From assembly GCF_014297275.1 (NCBI RefSeq), contig NZ_JACOQK010000001.1:1-64000 (forward strand): a stretch of DNA of 64,000 nt, written 5' to 3'. The first letter of the stretch is position 1; each line of letters starts with the position of its first letter. Shown in pieces: positions 18,557 through 27,924 of the stretch. Source of the stretch: Clostridium facile. Lineage in GTDB: Bacteria; Bacillota; Clostridia; Oscillospirales; Ruminococcaceae. Below the pieces are notes generated by a model. It was not told the DNA's origin. It did not search any database and saw nothing but the letters and a program-made list of their open reading frames with translations. The translations under genes were made by a program, and so were the position numbers.

Positions 18557-18806
18557 TATCGGTTTCAAATGAAACAATCTTTTATTTTATATAAGGTTAA
18601 TCAATAGAAAGTAGAGGAGATTAAATTTTTGATATAAAAATAACACAATAATACGTTATTTATTTTTATAAAAAAAGGCCTAAGATGATTAGGATATAGA
18701 TTTACTTGTAATTTTGCAAAATTTATCGTATCATATGTTACTTTTAGGGAAGAAAGACTTTTGCACTATTCTACGTTACGAATAAGAAACTATTTTCACT
18801 TTAAAC
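18557..18806. other. Non-coding AT-rich stretch
   Basis: About 250 bases between the ftsEX terminator and the next promoter. I see no ORF with a ribosome site and no clear RNA structure. Confidence 0.5.
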
Positions 18807-18836
18807 TTGACAGTTTAATAGAGAGGGATTTATGAT
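18807..18836 (+). promoter_or_regulatory. Sigma-A promoter for the ParA-like ATPase gene
   Basis: TTGACA (18807-18812), an 18-base spacer and TATGAT (18831-18836), ~140 bases before the start codon. Confidence 0.55.
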
Positions 18837-18977
18837 AGTGTGGTAGAAAAATTTTCATTATTAGTAAGGAAAAAATGAATGATACGGAAATAAGGAAAAG
18901 GCATGCTCTGCAATTTGTTTTCAATATTGTTTCAGAAAAATACAGTAAGGTAAAATCTTAGTGAGGGGGAATCATTT

Positions 18978-19613
18978 ATGATGATACAATATCAACCGAT
19001 TAATCTAGTAATGGGACCGTATGGCTCTGGAAAGACCACTTTTGCTGTCAGCTTAGCTTTAGAAATTGCGAAGCGGGAAAAAAACGTTACATTGGTTGAC
19101 TTTGATACAGTAAATCCTTATTTTAGAAGTCACGATTATAAAAGCTGGTTGGAAGATAATAATATTCAGTTGATATCTACCAATTTTGCAGGGACAAATT
19201 TGGATATCCCATCTATTTCTGGTGGATTAGTATCCTGTTTACAGGATATAGAGCGATACATTGTGATTGATATGGGAGGAGATGATGTTGGAGCAAAGCC
19301 AATTGGAGGATATGCGGAGTTTATCAGAAGCCGTCCTCATATGGCATTTGTGCTATTTAATCAATACCGTCTGATTCCAGATTATCTGGAACAAGTTCAT
19401 CAGATTGAAAGAGAAAGCAGACTAAATATCACTCATTTTGTAAACAATTCTAATTTAGGGGAAGAAACAACCTGGCAGGAGATTGAGAATAGTATCTTAC
19501 CAGCAAAAGAAATGGCAAAACAGCTTGGTATTACATTTTGGGGTACTACAGCAATGCCAAGTTTTCAACAACATAATATTTTTCCATTGGTAAAACATCC
19601 ATTTCTTTGGTAA
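18978..19613 (+). CDS. ParA/MinD-like P-loop ATPase linked to a 2-oxoacid:ferredoxin oxidoreductase
   Basis: A 211-residue cytoplasmic P-loop protein. Walker A is GPYGSGKTT (about residues 13-21), without the extra signature Lys of classical MinD (KGGxGKT). VDFDTVNPYFR (about 41-51) corresponds to the A' motif of SIMIBI ATPases and VIDMGGDD (about 91-98) to Walker B. The rest matches no family I can name. It lies 167 bases upstream of a ferredoxin/Vor-type operon on the same strand, suggesting a role in assembling, loading or regulating that enzyme; this is inference from context. The ATG follows GAGGGGG. Confidence 0.75.
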   Translation: MMIQYQPINLVMGPYGSGKTTFAVSLALEIAKREKNVTLVDFDTVNPYFRSHDYKSWLEDNNIQLISTNFAGTNLDIPSISGGLVSCLQDIERYIVIDMGGDDVGAKPIGGYAEFIRSRPHMAFVLFNQYRLIPDYLEQVHQIERESRLNITHFVNNSNLGEETTWQEIENSILPAKEMAKQLGITFWGTTAMPSFQQHNIFPLVKHPFLW

Positions 19614-19684
19614 TATTGCAGTATAAATGGAAGGTTTTTTTGTTCATAATATCATAATAAAATCGCAATAGGATTGTGGTTAAA

Positions 19685-19725
19685 TAGAATAATGTTATTC
19701 TAACAATGATTATTAAAATAACATT
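19685..19725. promoter_or_regulatory. Overlapping palindromes upstream of the oxidoreductase operon
   Basis: TAGAATAA-TG-TTATTCTA (19685-19702) is a perfect palindrome. Its centre also forms a second inverted repeat, AATGTTATT (19691-19699) with AATAACATT (19717-19725). The position, 55-95 bases before the ferredoxin start, suits an operator. I cannot assign a regulator. Confidence 0.35.
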
Positions 19726-19780
19726 TACTTGATAAAATTATCATTTTAATAGAACAAATTATTTTGATAGGAGGAATTCT

Positions 19781-20005
19781 ATGACTAAAATTTGGATTGA
19801 CCACGAACAATGTAAAGGATGCGGTTTATGTACAACTGCCTGTCCAAAGCAAATTTTAAAATTATCTAATCATCGGTTTAACCAAAAAGGCTATCATACA
19901 GTGGAATTGATTGATGATGACGCTTGCATTCATTGTGGGATGTGTACGATTATCTGTCCAGATTGTGCCATTTTATTAAAAGAAGTAGTACAAACAAACA
20001 ATTAG
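19781..20005 (+). CDS. 2[4Fe-4S] ferredoxin subunit of a 2-oxoacid:ferredoxin oxidoreductase (delta)
   Basis: A 74-residue protein with two [4Fe-4S] motifs: CKGCGLCTTACP (about 12-23) and CIHCGMCTIICP (about 48-59). It is the delta subunit type (KorD/VorD) that passes electrons from the thiamine-diphosphate catalytic core to free ferredoxin. It is the first gene of a tight operon, with the alpha subunit starting 9 bases downstream. The ATG follows an AGGAGG site. Confidence 0.92.
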   Translation: MTKIWIDHEQCKGCGLCTTACPKQILKLSNHRFNQKGYHTVELIDDDACIHCGMCTIICPDCAILLKEVVQTNN

Positions 20006-20014
20006 GAGGGACAT

Positions 20015-21070
20015 ATGGGACAAAGATATTTAATGAAAGGGAATGAGGCTCTAGCAGAATCCGCAATCCGTTCTGGATGCAAATGTTTTTTTGGCTATCC
20101 TATTACCCCTCAAACAGAAATTGCCGCTTATATGGCAAAACGGATGCCACAGATTGATGGTGGAGTATATTTACAAGCAGAATCTGAAATTGCGGCGGCA
20201 AACATGGTGCTAGGAGCTGCTTCTGCTGGCTTTCGGGCGATGACTTCCTCTTCTTCTCCAGGAATTAGCTTAAAAAGTGAGGCAATTTCTTATTTAGCGG
20301 CAAGTGATTTACCATGCCTAATTGTGAATATTCAGCGTGCTGGTCCAGGATTAGGAGGAATCCAACCTTCCCAATCCGATTATTGGCAGGCTACCCATAA
20401 CGGACATGGAGATTTTCATTTATTAGTATTTGCTCCAAATAGCGTGCAGGAAATGGTGGACTTAGTGGAACATGCTTTTGATAAAGCAGACCAATATCGT
20501 ATGCCAGCCATGATTTTAGGAGATGGTACCTTAGGGCAGATGATGGAGCCAATTGAATTCCGTCATGATATTCGGACAGATTTACCAGAAAAACCTTGGG
20601 CTGCTAATGGTCATCAAAATCAAAGGGAACATAATATTATCAATTCCTTATTTTTACAGCCTTCTGAATTAGAAAAATCCAATTTAGAGCGTTTTCAACG
20701 CTATGAAATGGTGAAACAAAAGGAGCAGATGGCAGAAGAATACCTAACTGAAGATGCAGATATTGTAGTGGTAGCTTTTGGAGCGACATCCCGTATTGTA
20801 AAATCCGCAGTACGCGCTGCTCGAGAGCAGGGAATAAAAGCTGGATTAATCCGGCCAATTACACTATGGCCATTCCCGGTCCAAGCATTAAAACGGTGTC
20901 ATGCAAAAAAATTTTTAACAGTTGAAATGAATATGGGTCAGATGGTGGATGATGTCCGCTTAGCGATTGAATGCCGTTGCCCAGTGGAATTTTATGGACG
21001 TGTGGGAGGAATTATTCCAAAACCAGCTGAAATACTAGAACAACTGCAAAAAATGGCGAAGGAGGGATAA
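20015..21070 (+). CDS. vorB: 2-oxoacid:ferredoxin oxidoreductase alpha subunit (VorB/KorA type)
   Basis: A 351-residue protein with the PFOR domain I/II arrangement. MKGNEALAESAIRSGCKCFFGYPITPQTEI at the N-terminus and QAESEIAAANMVLGAASAGFRAMTSSSSPGI are hallmark segments. The C-terminal region from about 240 (DIVVVAFGATSRIVKSAVRAAREQG) is the transketolase C-terminal-like domain. It forms the catalytic core with the beta subunit and oxidatively decarboxylates a 2-oxoacid to acyl-CoA, CO2 and reduced ferredoxin. Branched-chain oxoacids (Vor) or 2-oxoglutarate (Kor) are both possible; the sequence alone does not decide. Confidence 0.92.
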   Translation: MGQRYLMKGNEALAESAIRSGCKCFFGYPITPQTEIAAYMAKRMPQIDGGVYLQAESEIAAANMVLGAASAGFRAMTSSSSPGISLKSEAISYLAASDLPCLIVNIQRAGPGLGGIQPSQSDYWQATHNGHGDFHLLVFAPNSVQEMVDLVEHAFDKADQYRMPAMILGDGTLGQMMEPIEFRHDIRTDLPEKPWAANGHQNQREHNIINSLFLQPSELEKSNLERFQRYEMVKQKEQMAEEYLTEDADIVVVAFGATSRIVKSAVRAAREQGIKAGLIRPITLWPFPVQALKRCHAKKFLTVEMNMGQMVDDVRLAIECRCPVEFYGRVGGIIPKPAEILEQLQKMAKEG

Positions 21071-21072
21071 CA

Positions 21073-21834
21073 ATGGCTGGAGTAATGGAAAGACCAAAAG
21101 GTTTAACAGAGGTTACAACCCATTATTGTCCTGGGTGTACCCATGGAATTATCCATCGATTGGTTGCGGAAGTATTAGAAGGTATGGATGTATTGGGACA
21201 GACAGTAGGTGTGGCTTCCGTCGGATGCTCTGTTATGGCCTATGATTATTTTAGCTGCGATATGGTACAGGCTCCTCATGGACGCGCTCCAGCTGTTGCG
21301 ACTGGTTTGAAGCGTGTTTTAGGAAAAGACAGCATTATTTTTACCTATCAAGGAGATGGAGATTTAGCGGCGATTGGGACTGCTGAAACAGTACATGCAG
21401 CAACTCGAGGTGAAAATATTACTATTATATTTGTAAATAATACCATTTATGGTATGACAGGAGGGCAAATGGCTCCTACTACGCTACCGGGTCAGGTGAC
21501 ACAAACAACTCCTACAGGACGTCACGTAGAACAAGCAGGCTTCCCAATCCGTATGTGTGAAATGTTGTCCACATTAGATGGGGTTGCCTATGCGGAACGT
21601 GTATCTGTTCATGATGTAAAACATATTCTTCAAACCAAAAAGGCGATTCAAAAAGCATTTCAAACCCAAAAAGAAGGAAAAGGATTTTCGATTGTTGAGG
21701 TTCTTTCTACCTGTCCAACGAACTGGGGACAAACGCCAATAGAAGCATTAAAAAGGGTAGAAACGGAAATGATACCTTACTATCCTTTGGGCGTCTATCA
21801 AGACCGTACAGAGAAAGGGGTGTTTACTCCATGA
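21073..21834 (+). CDS. 2-oxoacid:ferredoxin oxidoreductase beta subunit (thiamine diphosphate-binding)
   Basis: A 253-residue protein starting 2 bases after the alpha stop codon. CPGCTHGIIHRLV (about residues 17-29) and the thiamine diphosphate motif GDGDLAAIG (about 95-103), followed by NNTIYGMTGGQMAPTT, are diagnostic of the beta subunit. It binds the cofactor and completes the active site with the alpha subunit. It overlaps the gamma gene by 4 bases, consistent with coupled translation and fixed stoichiometry. Confidence 0.93.
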   Translation: MAGVMERPKGLTEVTTHYCPGCTHGIIHRLVAEVLEGMDVLGQTVGVASVGCSVMAYDYFSCDMVQAPHGRAPAVATGLKRVLGKDSIIFTYQGDGDLAAIGTAETVHAATRGENITIIFVNNTIYGMTGGQMAPTTLPGQVTQTTPTGRHVEQAGFPIRMCEMLSTLDGVAYAERVSVHDVKHILQTKKAIQKAFQTQKEGKGFSIVEVLSTCPTNWGQTPIEALKRVETEMIPYYPLGVYQDRTEKGVFTP

Positions 21835-22382
21835 CAATGAATATGTTATTTGCAGGTTTTGGTGGGCAGGGAATACTGTTTGCAGGAAAAGTGGCTGCAT
21901 ATACTGGTTTGTTGGATGAAAAACAGGTTACCTGGTTACCTTCTTATGGTCCAGAGATGAGAGGCGGTACAGCCAACTGTTCGGTTTGTTTGAGTGAGGA
22001 AACTATTGGGAGTCCCTTGGTGGTAAATCCAAACCTGTTACTAGCAATGAATGGACCTTCCTATCATCGGTTTATACAGACAGTGCAGATGGATGGAATT
22101 ACCGTATTTGATAGTAGTTTGATTACAGATGCTGTATATCAAAAGGGAATCCACCAATATGGGATTCCGGCTACTAAGATGGCTGATGATAATCAATTAA
22201 AGGGTCTTGCAAATATGATCTGCTTAGGTTATGTATTGCAATTAACTGGCTTTACTTCCAAAGAATCGTTGGAAAATGCCATTGAACATACTGTTCCACC
22301 CAAAAAAGCACATTTATTGGAGAAGAATAAACAGGCATTTTTGTTAGGATACAATTATCAGGGAAAGGAACTATCGAAATAG
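21831..22382 (+). CDS. 2-oxoacid:ferredoxin oxidoreductase gamma subunit
   Basis: A 183-residue protein opening with the gamma-domain motif FAGFGGQGILFAGK (about residues 7-20) and containing SYGPEMRGGTANCSV (about 43-57), both conserved in PFOR/KOR gamma subunits. It takes part in coenzyme A binding and subunit assembly. It is the last gene of the operon; the next strong hairpin downstream is at 22734. Confidence 0.93.
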   Translation: MTMNMLFAGFGGQGILFAGKVAAYTGLLDEKQVTWLPSYGPEMRGGTANCSVCLSEETIGSPLVVNPNLLLAMNGPSYHRFIQTVQMDGITVFDSSLITDAVYQKGIHQYGIPATKMADDNQLKGLANMICLGYVLQLTGFTSKESLENAIEHTVPPKKAHLLEKNKQAFLLGYNYQGKELSK

Positions 22383-22733
22383 GATAGAAATAATAAATGT
22401 GTCCGTAAACCACATGTTTCTTGCAAAAATCTTATAACTGTTTTATCCAATGATAAATAGATATTTTATAAAAAGAAAGAACAATAGAATGGATTTAACA
22501 TTGATTTGGGATTGTTATGAGTCAATAAGAGTGAGACATGAAATCACGAAGTTTATGGTACGATATTATTTACCTATAAAAGATGTTGTTTTCAATGGAA
22601 TTAGTGGTTTATTTAAGATAAGAAAACATCTTATTTCTGTATAGAATGGAAAAAGATAGAGGAATTCCATTCTCATCGTCTGTAAAGTAGATAAATAACA
22701 TTTGTTTTCGATATTTTCTATAGTAGATAATAG
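22383..22733. other. Non-coding AT-rich stretch after the oxidoreductase operon
   Basis: About 350 bases. A 64-codon ATG frame at 22450-22644 has no ribosome site and an ordinary AT-rich random composition, so I do not call it a gene. Confidence 0.5.
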
Positions 22734-22769
22734 AAAAAGGGTAGTAGAAATTTTCTACTACCCTTTTTG
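22734..22769 (-). terminator. Bidirectional Rho-independent terminator
   Basis: AAAAAGGGTAGTAGAA pairs with TTCTACTACCCTTTTT, so T runs exist on both strands. It ends the rhamnosidase gene and can also stop read-through from the oxidoreductase operon. Confidence 0.88.
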
Positions 22770-22785
22770 TTACGATAAAACAGAA

Positions 22786-25700
22786 TTATTTCCGTTTTTT
22801 CAGTAAGGTTACAGCTGTACCAGCCAATGCAAGAACCATAATACCAGCAATTGGAGCAACGTCGCCTGTTTTGGCTGCGTTTGCTTTTGTTATGGTAGAT
22901 TCTTGTCCTGTTTGTGTACCATCCGCTTTGTTCTCATCTGGTGTTTCGGTAGATGGTTTTTCTACTGCTACTAGACCTTTCATTGCTTCTTGTACACCTG
23001 TTACTGCTGCGTCTACTTCTTCCTGGGTTGCGTTTTCATTTGCCATCACTGCGTTTGCTTCTGCTACTGCTGCTTGCAGTACTGCATAGCTTTCCGCTGT
23101 ATATGCGTTCGCATCTTTGCCGTTGGCTTCCGCAATTACTTTTTCCAGGATGGATTTATCTGCTTTGTATCTCAGGTTCAGCATCGCGTTCAACAGATTG
23201 CTTTCTGCTGTTTCGATTTCTGCCTGCATTGCATTGTCTTTATCCGCTAATAAATCTTGCGCTGCTTTCAATGCTTCTAAGAATTCTGCCTGACCTGCTT
23301 CTACATAGTCATTCATGTCATAGCCTTCTGCCAAGGATACCAGAGCTTCTAAGGAAGTAATATCTCCTTTGACAAAGCCTAATTTATGGATTTCTGTCAT
23401 CAATGCTTTCCATGCTGCATCTACTGCATCCTGAGTTGCTGCTGGATCTGCCGCAATTTCTTTTGCTGCATCCAATGCTGCGTTGAAGGATTCCTGTACA
23501 TCTGCGATGACATTGTTAAAGTCATCAGATGCTTTTTGTTCTTCTGCGTATACGATTACTTTGTTTAGGATATCTTTATTGGTTTCCACTGGTTCTACTG
23601 GTTTCTTTTCCAGTGCGTCATAAGCATTCTGCAGTGCTGTCACTGCTTCGTTAACTTGTTCCTGGGTTGCTTCTTCATTCGCAATCAGGTTTTTCGCTTT
23701 TTCCAGTTCTGCTACAAAGGTATCTTTTGCATCGCCGTCTACATACTGGCTCAGATCGGTGTCTTTTACCTGGTTGTAGAGGGTTTCTAATGCTGTTTTA
23801 TCTACTTCTGGTGGTTCTGGGGTTTCAACTTCATTGTAAATGCCCATTTCAGCCAACTGTAGATAGTAAGGTTCTCCTGCTGGAGGATCTCCTACACGTG
23901 TAACATTTAAGCGTATATAACGTGCATTTTGCAGTTCATCAAATGTCAATACAGCTGGTTTTCCTTCTGGAGCAGTATAATCGTTATAGGTTCCGATTGT
24001 AGTGTATTCAGAAGCGCCATCCGCTTTTACCTGTATGGTAAAGTCTTTTGGGAAGGATGGTGTTTTTCCATCCGCTGTTTTCACATCAGTTCTTGGATAG
24101 ATATGAATGCGGTTAAATTCGGTGTTAGCACCCAAATCAATTTCTACCCAGTGGTTTACATCTGGAGTAGTGGTAGAAGTTGAGGTGTATCCCATACTAC
24201 CTGTGGTAGAAATTTTATTGCCATCTGTTAAATATTTGTTATTCCAATCTGTGTTATTGATAGATGGACTGGAATTAACGGTTTTATTTAATGCTAGGTC
24301 TACACGCTCAATTTCTGAGTTGGTAACTGTTACGTTTGTAGTACCTTCGATGGTAAAGGTTACTTCATTTTTATCAGATTCTACTGCACCGGAGATGCTG
24401 GAGAATTGATAGTCAACATCGTTTACAGGTGTTACTTTTAATGTGATTTCATCGCCTGCTTTTACGGGTTCAGAGATTGGTAGTTTCTGCATTTCACCAC
24501 CATTGATGGACACATAGCTAGCAGCCGCTGTGTTGGAATCGGCGATGTTTAATAAGTATTCACGGGTTACTTTTGTTTGAATGGTGTAATTACCGGAACC
24601 TACTTTAAACATTGCTTTATTGTCATCCATGCCAACAAATTCTACGCCTTCGGATTCGGCAATTGCTGCACCGTTTTCTGTAATATTATCGATACCGCCA
24701 TCTTCTGTTGGAACATAGATAGTAGCTGTGGAGTTTGCAGGAACCTGTACATCCATTTGTAAGGTATTGTTGTCTACATATTTCCAATTACTGATAATTG
24801 TACCATATGGAGTTTCATAAGAAGTATTCGCAAATTCTAAGTCCCCACCCTGATATGGGTTGATGGTTACGTTTTTGTAGCCAGGGTTTGTTTCGTCATA
24901 CTTAATACCGCCTACGTAGTTGTAGAACCATTCACCAACAGAACCTAAAGAGTAGTGGTTGAAGGAGTTCATGCCAACATCACCGAATTGTCCGGTTTCT
25001 GAATTATAAGAGTTCCAACGTTCCCAAATAGTTGTTGCACCAGCTTTTACGCTGTACAGCCAAGATGGGTAAGTATCCTGTAATAACAGACGATAAGCAA
25101 CATCGGAGTAACCCATTTCTGTCAGCATTGGGCAGAGGTAAGCAACGCCGATAAAGCCTGTGGACAGATGCCAATCTTTTGCTTTGATATCTGCTACTAA
25201 GTAGTCAGCTGCTTTTTGTCTCGCTTCTTCTGTTGGTAATAAGTCAAATTTTAAGGCAACCAGATAGCTGGTTTGTGTTTGACCTTTCACATGGCCTTCT
25301 GCATCAACGAATTCTTTATTGAATGCGTCGCGTACTTCAAGGAATAAGTTGTGATAATATGCTGCGTCTTCTGTTTCTCCAATAACTTCTGCCATTTTGG
25401 ATAACAGGTTAGCACAGTATGCGAAATAACCAGTACCAATAACCTCTTTTGGTGTATCGGCGTTAATGGATAACCAGTCCCCATAAGCACTACAGCTGGA
25501 AGGTAAGATATGAGAATCTCCGCCCATAGTGTTGTAACGGTCTACCCATTTTTTCATTCCGTCATAGGATTGTCTGATAATATCTGTATTACCATAAGTG
25601 GTGTACATGGTCCATGGGATGATTACAACGGCATCGCCCCAACCGGAGTTACCAAAGGAACCACTCATGCCATCACCAGGTGTTACATAGTTTGGAGTCC

Positions 25701-27894
25701 AGTCAGCAACTGCACCATCTGCACGTTGGTTGGAAATAACATCTTCCATAAATTTTACAAAGAATTGGTTTACATCCATGTTCATGGAAGCGGTGCGAAC
25801 AAATACCTGTCCGTCACCAGTATAGCCTAAACGTTCATCACGCTGTGGGCAATCGGTAGGAACGCTGATAAAGTTATCTCTCTGGCCCCAAGTAATATTG
25901 CTTTGTAACTGGTTTACCCATTCGTTAGAAGTAGTAAATGTACCAGTTGTTTCTTGCAAGGAGCTTAATGCAATCCCTGTAATATCTTCTGCAGTAGGAA
26001 CTCCAGGATAACCGGTTACTTCAATGTAACGGAAACCATGGAAGGTAAAACGTGGTTCATAAGTTTCACCGTTTTCATCACCTTTTAAGGTGTAGTAGTC
26101 GGTGGCTTTTGCGGAACGGAGGTTGTCTGTATATAGAGTACCATCCTGGTTCAGCATTTCACCAAAACGGAGTTTTACTGTTGTTCCAGCTTCACCTTTT
26201 ACATGTAAGCGGGCAAAACCAGCAATGTTTTGTCCAAGGTCAAAGATATAAGTACCTTCGGAAGGATTGGTTACTTCAATTGGTTTAAATTCTTGGATTG
26301 CTTTTACGGTTGGTCCCATTTGAGCAACAATGTCACCATTATAGCTGGATTCTTTTGCAGAATACCAGGAAGAATCCTCCGTGTATGCTGTTGTGGACCA
26401 GCCTGGGATTTCCAGATTAGCATCATAGCTTTCACCGCCCTGGAAGTCATCCTCAATAATTGGTCCATTTCCGTTGATTTTCCAAGAAGAATCAGTTGCG
26501 GCAACAATTGCCTTTTCTCCATCTGCATATTCTACTTCTACTTGGCAGAGCAGTTTGGAGCCTGTACCGTAACGGTTATTACCGCCTACAAACAATTTAC
26601 CAGAATACCAACCGTGTCCAGTCATTGCACCAATGACGTTTTTGCCTTGTTGCAACAAATCTGTTACATCAAATGTTTGATACATGACATAGTTGTTGTC
26701 GTCCTGGTTCAGTTCATAGTTTGTCCAGCCTGGGTTAAAGTAATCGTCGCTTACTTTTTGGCCATTTACTTCCAATTCGTAAATACCCAAGGCGGAAGCA
26801 TGAATAGTTGCTTTTTTGATTTCTTTGTTGACATCAAATTCTTTACGGTACATTGGAGCGGAGCTCATGGAATCTTTTTGTAATCCCAAAGTATTATAAA
26901 CTTCTAATTCTCCATTATTTACAGTACCAAAATTGAAGCTTCTATTGCCGTTATCAAAATTTTCAGAGAACAGAACATCATCTGTATCTGTGTCCTTTAC
27001 AACGATATTGTCAAAGCTTCCGTGTTCATCACAGTCACCTGCATTGGTTACTTGACGGAAACCAATTTTTCCATAAGCAGCTAAATCACTGGTGCGTTGG
27101 TCAACTTGTGTGTCATCAATCCAAGTAGTGATTTGGTTGCCTTCCACTTGAATTTTGATATGATGCTGTTTTTGTTGGTCTTCTACTGGAATAACATCAT
27201 CAATAGATTTTTCATCAATACAGCTTGCTGCATTGTTAACCCATTGGTGTGGGCGGAAGCTAGTTTTTCCATTAAATTTCTTTTCAAATGTGTTTACCTG
27301 CCACATTAAGAAATTGGAAGTGTCTTTTGCCGCAAAGATAATACCAATATCATCTTTGAGGATACGGAAATCCATTTCAACAGAATAATTTGCTGGAGAT
27401 GGTTGTGCTCCCTCATCTAGTTCAATCCATTTTGCAGACCAATTTGTCTCCATTAAACCAGTTTCCCAGTAAGCTTCCTCACTAGAGGTTGCGGTGTTAC
27501 CTTTATTGTCTGTAACAGTTACCTGCCAGAAATAGCGGGTAGTAGGCTGTAATGCCTCACCATTATAAACAATATTAACGGATTGATCGGATTCTACTAC
27601 ATTGGAATCCCATACATAAGGGCCATTTTTCAGGTTTTCTTGGCTGGTTGCGACCTGAATATGATAGGATTTTTGCGTTACACCGCGCTCAGAAGAATCA
27701 ATTTTCCAACTGAAATTTGGTGTAGTGTTGTCAATCCCTAATGGGTTGACGGAGGACTCTACCTCCAGATTGGTTACAGAAAGAGCTGGATCTGCCGCAA
27801 ACGCAGTAATATTTAATCCAACAACCATCTGTAACATCAGGCATACTGCTAATACCGCAGCAAGTATGGACCTGATTTTGCTTTTGGTCTTCAT
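22786..27894 (-). CDS. Secreted, sortase-type GH78 alpha-L-rhamnosidase with F5/8-type and FIVAR domains
   Basis: A protein of about 1702 residues from the ATG at 27894, which has a GAAAGGAG site; an in-frame start 18 codons upstream lacks one. Order: signal peptide (about 1-33, ending TAFAA); beta domains typical of bacterial GH78; a LamG-like insert (about 150-320); the rhamnosidase N-terminal and concanavalin-like regions; an (alpha/alpha)6 barrel with DCPQRDERLGYTGDGQVF (about 695-712, acid/base region) and GATTIWERWNSY. Then follow a C-terminal beta domain, an F5/8-type carbohydrate-binding domain (LALNKTVNSS...YLTDGNK, about 1220-1360), FIVAR repeats (about 1370-1665) and the sorting signal AAKTGD, hydrophobic stretch, KKRK. 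It removes terminal alpha-L-rhamnose from glycans at the cell surface. The FIVAR block is nearly identical to that of the CotH gene at 1-2964. Confidence 0.93.
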   Translation of the reverse strand: MKTKSKIRSILAAVLAVCLMLQMVVGLNITAFAADPALSVTNLEVESSVNPLGIDNTTPNFSWKIDSSERGVTQKSYHIQVATSQENLKNGPYVWDSNVVESDQSVNIVYNGEALQPTTRYFWQVTVTDNKGNTATSSEEAYWETGLMETNWSAKWIELDEGAQPSPANYSVEMDFRILKDDIGIIFAAKDTSNFLMWQVNTFEKKFNGKTSFRPHQWVNNAASCIDEKSIDDVIPVEDQQKQHHIKIQVEGNQITTWIDDTQVDQRTSDLAAYGKIGFRQVTNAGDCDEHGSFDNIVVKDTDTDDVLFSENFDNGNRSFNFGTVNNGELEVYNTLGLQKDSMSSAPMYRKEFDVNKEIKKATIHASALGIYELEVNGQKVSDDYFNPGWTNYELNQDDNNYVMYQTFDVTDLLQQGKNVIGAMTGHGWYSGKLFVGGNNRYGTGSKLLCQVEVEYADGEKAIVAATDSSWKINGNGPIIEDDFQGGESYDANLEIPGWSTTAYTEDSSWYSAKESSYNGDIVAQMGPTVKAIQEFKPIEVTNPSEGTYIFDLGQNIAGFARLHVKGEAGTTVKLRFGEMLNQDGTLYTDNLRSAKATDYYTLKGDENGETYEPRFTFHGFRYIEVTGYPGVPTAEDITGIALSSLQETTGTFTTSNEWVNQLQSNITWGQRDNFISVPTDCPQRDERLGYTGDGQVFVRTASMNMDVNQFFVKFMEDVISNQRADGAVADWTPNYVTPGDGMSGSFGNSGWGDAVVIIPWTMYTTYGNTDIIRQSYDGMKKWVDRYNTMGGDSHILPSSCSAYGDWLSINADTPKEVIGTGYFAYCANLLSKMAEVIGETEDAAYYHNLFLEVRDAFNKEFVDAEGHVKGQTQTSYLVALKFDLLPTEEARQKAADYLVADIKAKDWHLSTGFIGVAYLCPMLTEMGYSDVAYRLLLQDTYPSWLYSVKAGATTIWERWNSYNSETGQFGDVGMNSFNHYSLGSVGEWFYNYVGGIKYDETNPGYKNVTINPYQGGDLEFANTSYETPYGTIISNWKYVDNNTLQMDVQVPANSTATIYVPTEDGGIDNITENGAAIAESEGVEFVGMDDNKAMFKVGSGNYTIQTKVTREYLLNIADSNTAAASYVSINGGEMQKLPISEPVKAGDEITLKVTPVNDVDYQFSSISGAVESDKNEVTFTIEGTTNVTVTNSEIERVDLALNKTVNSSPSINNTDWNNKYLTDGNKISTTGSMGYTSTSTTTPDVNHWVEIDLGANTEFNRIHIYPRTDVKTADGKTPSFPKDFTIQVKADGASEYTTIGTYNDYTAPEGKPAVLTFDELQNARYIRLNVTRVGDPPAGEPYYLQLAEMGIYNEVETPEPPEVDKTALETLYNQVKDTDLSQYVDGDAKDTFVAELEKAKNLIANEEATQEQVNEAVTALQNAYDALEKKPVEPVETNKDILNKVIVYAEEQKASDDFNNVIADVQESFNAALDAAKEIAADPAATQDAVDAAWKALMTEIHKLGFVKGDITSLEALVSLAEGYDMNDYVEAGQAEFLEALKAAQDLLADKDNAMQAEIETAESNLLNAMLNLRYKADKSILEKVIAEANGKDANAYTAESYAVLQAAVAEANAVMANENATQEEVDAAVTGVQEAMKGLVAVEKPSTETPDENKADGTQTGQESTITKANAAKTGDVAPIAGIMVLALAGTAVTLLKKRK

Positions 27895-27924
27895 GTTCTT
27901 TTCTCCTTTCAGATTATATAATTT

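Noticed and set aside
22450..22644. 64-codon frame after the oxidoreductase operon
   Set aside because: No ribosome site before its ATG or the internal ATG, and no similarity I can recognise.
26230..26883. 217-codon plus-strand frame inside the rhamnosidase gene
   Set aside because: Antisense to conserved GH78 sequence, no ribosome site and no recognisable protein.
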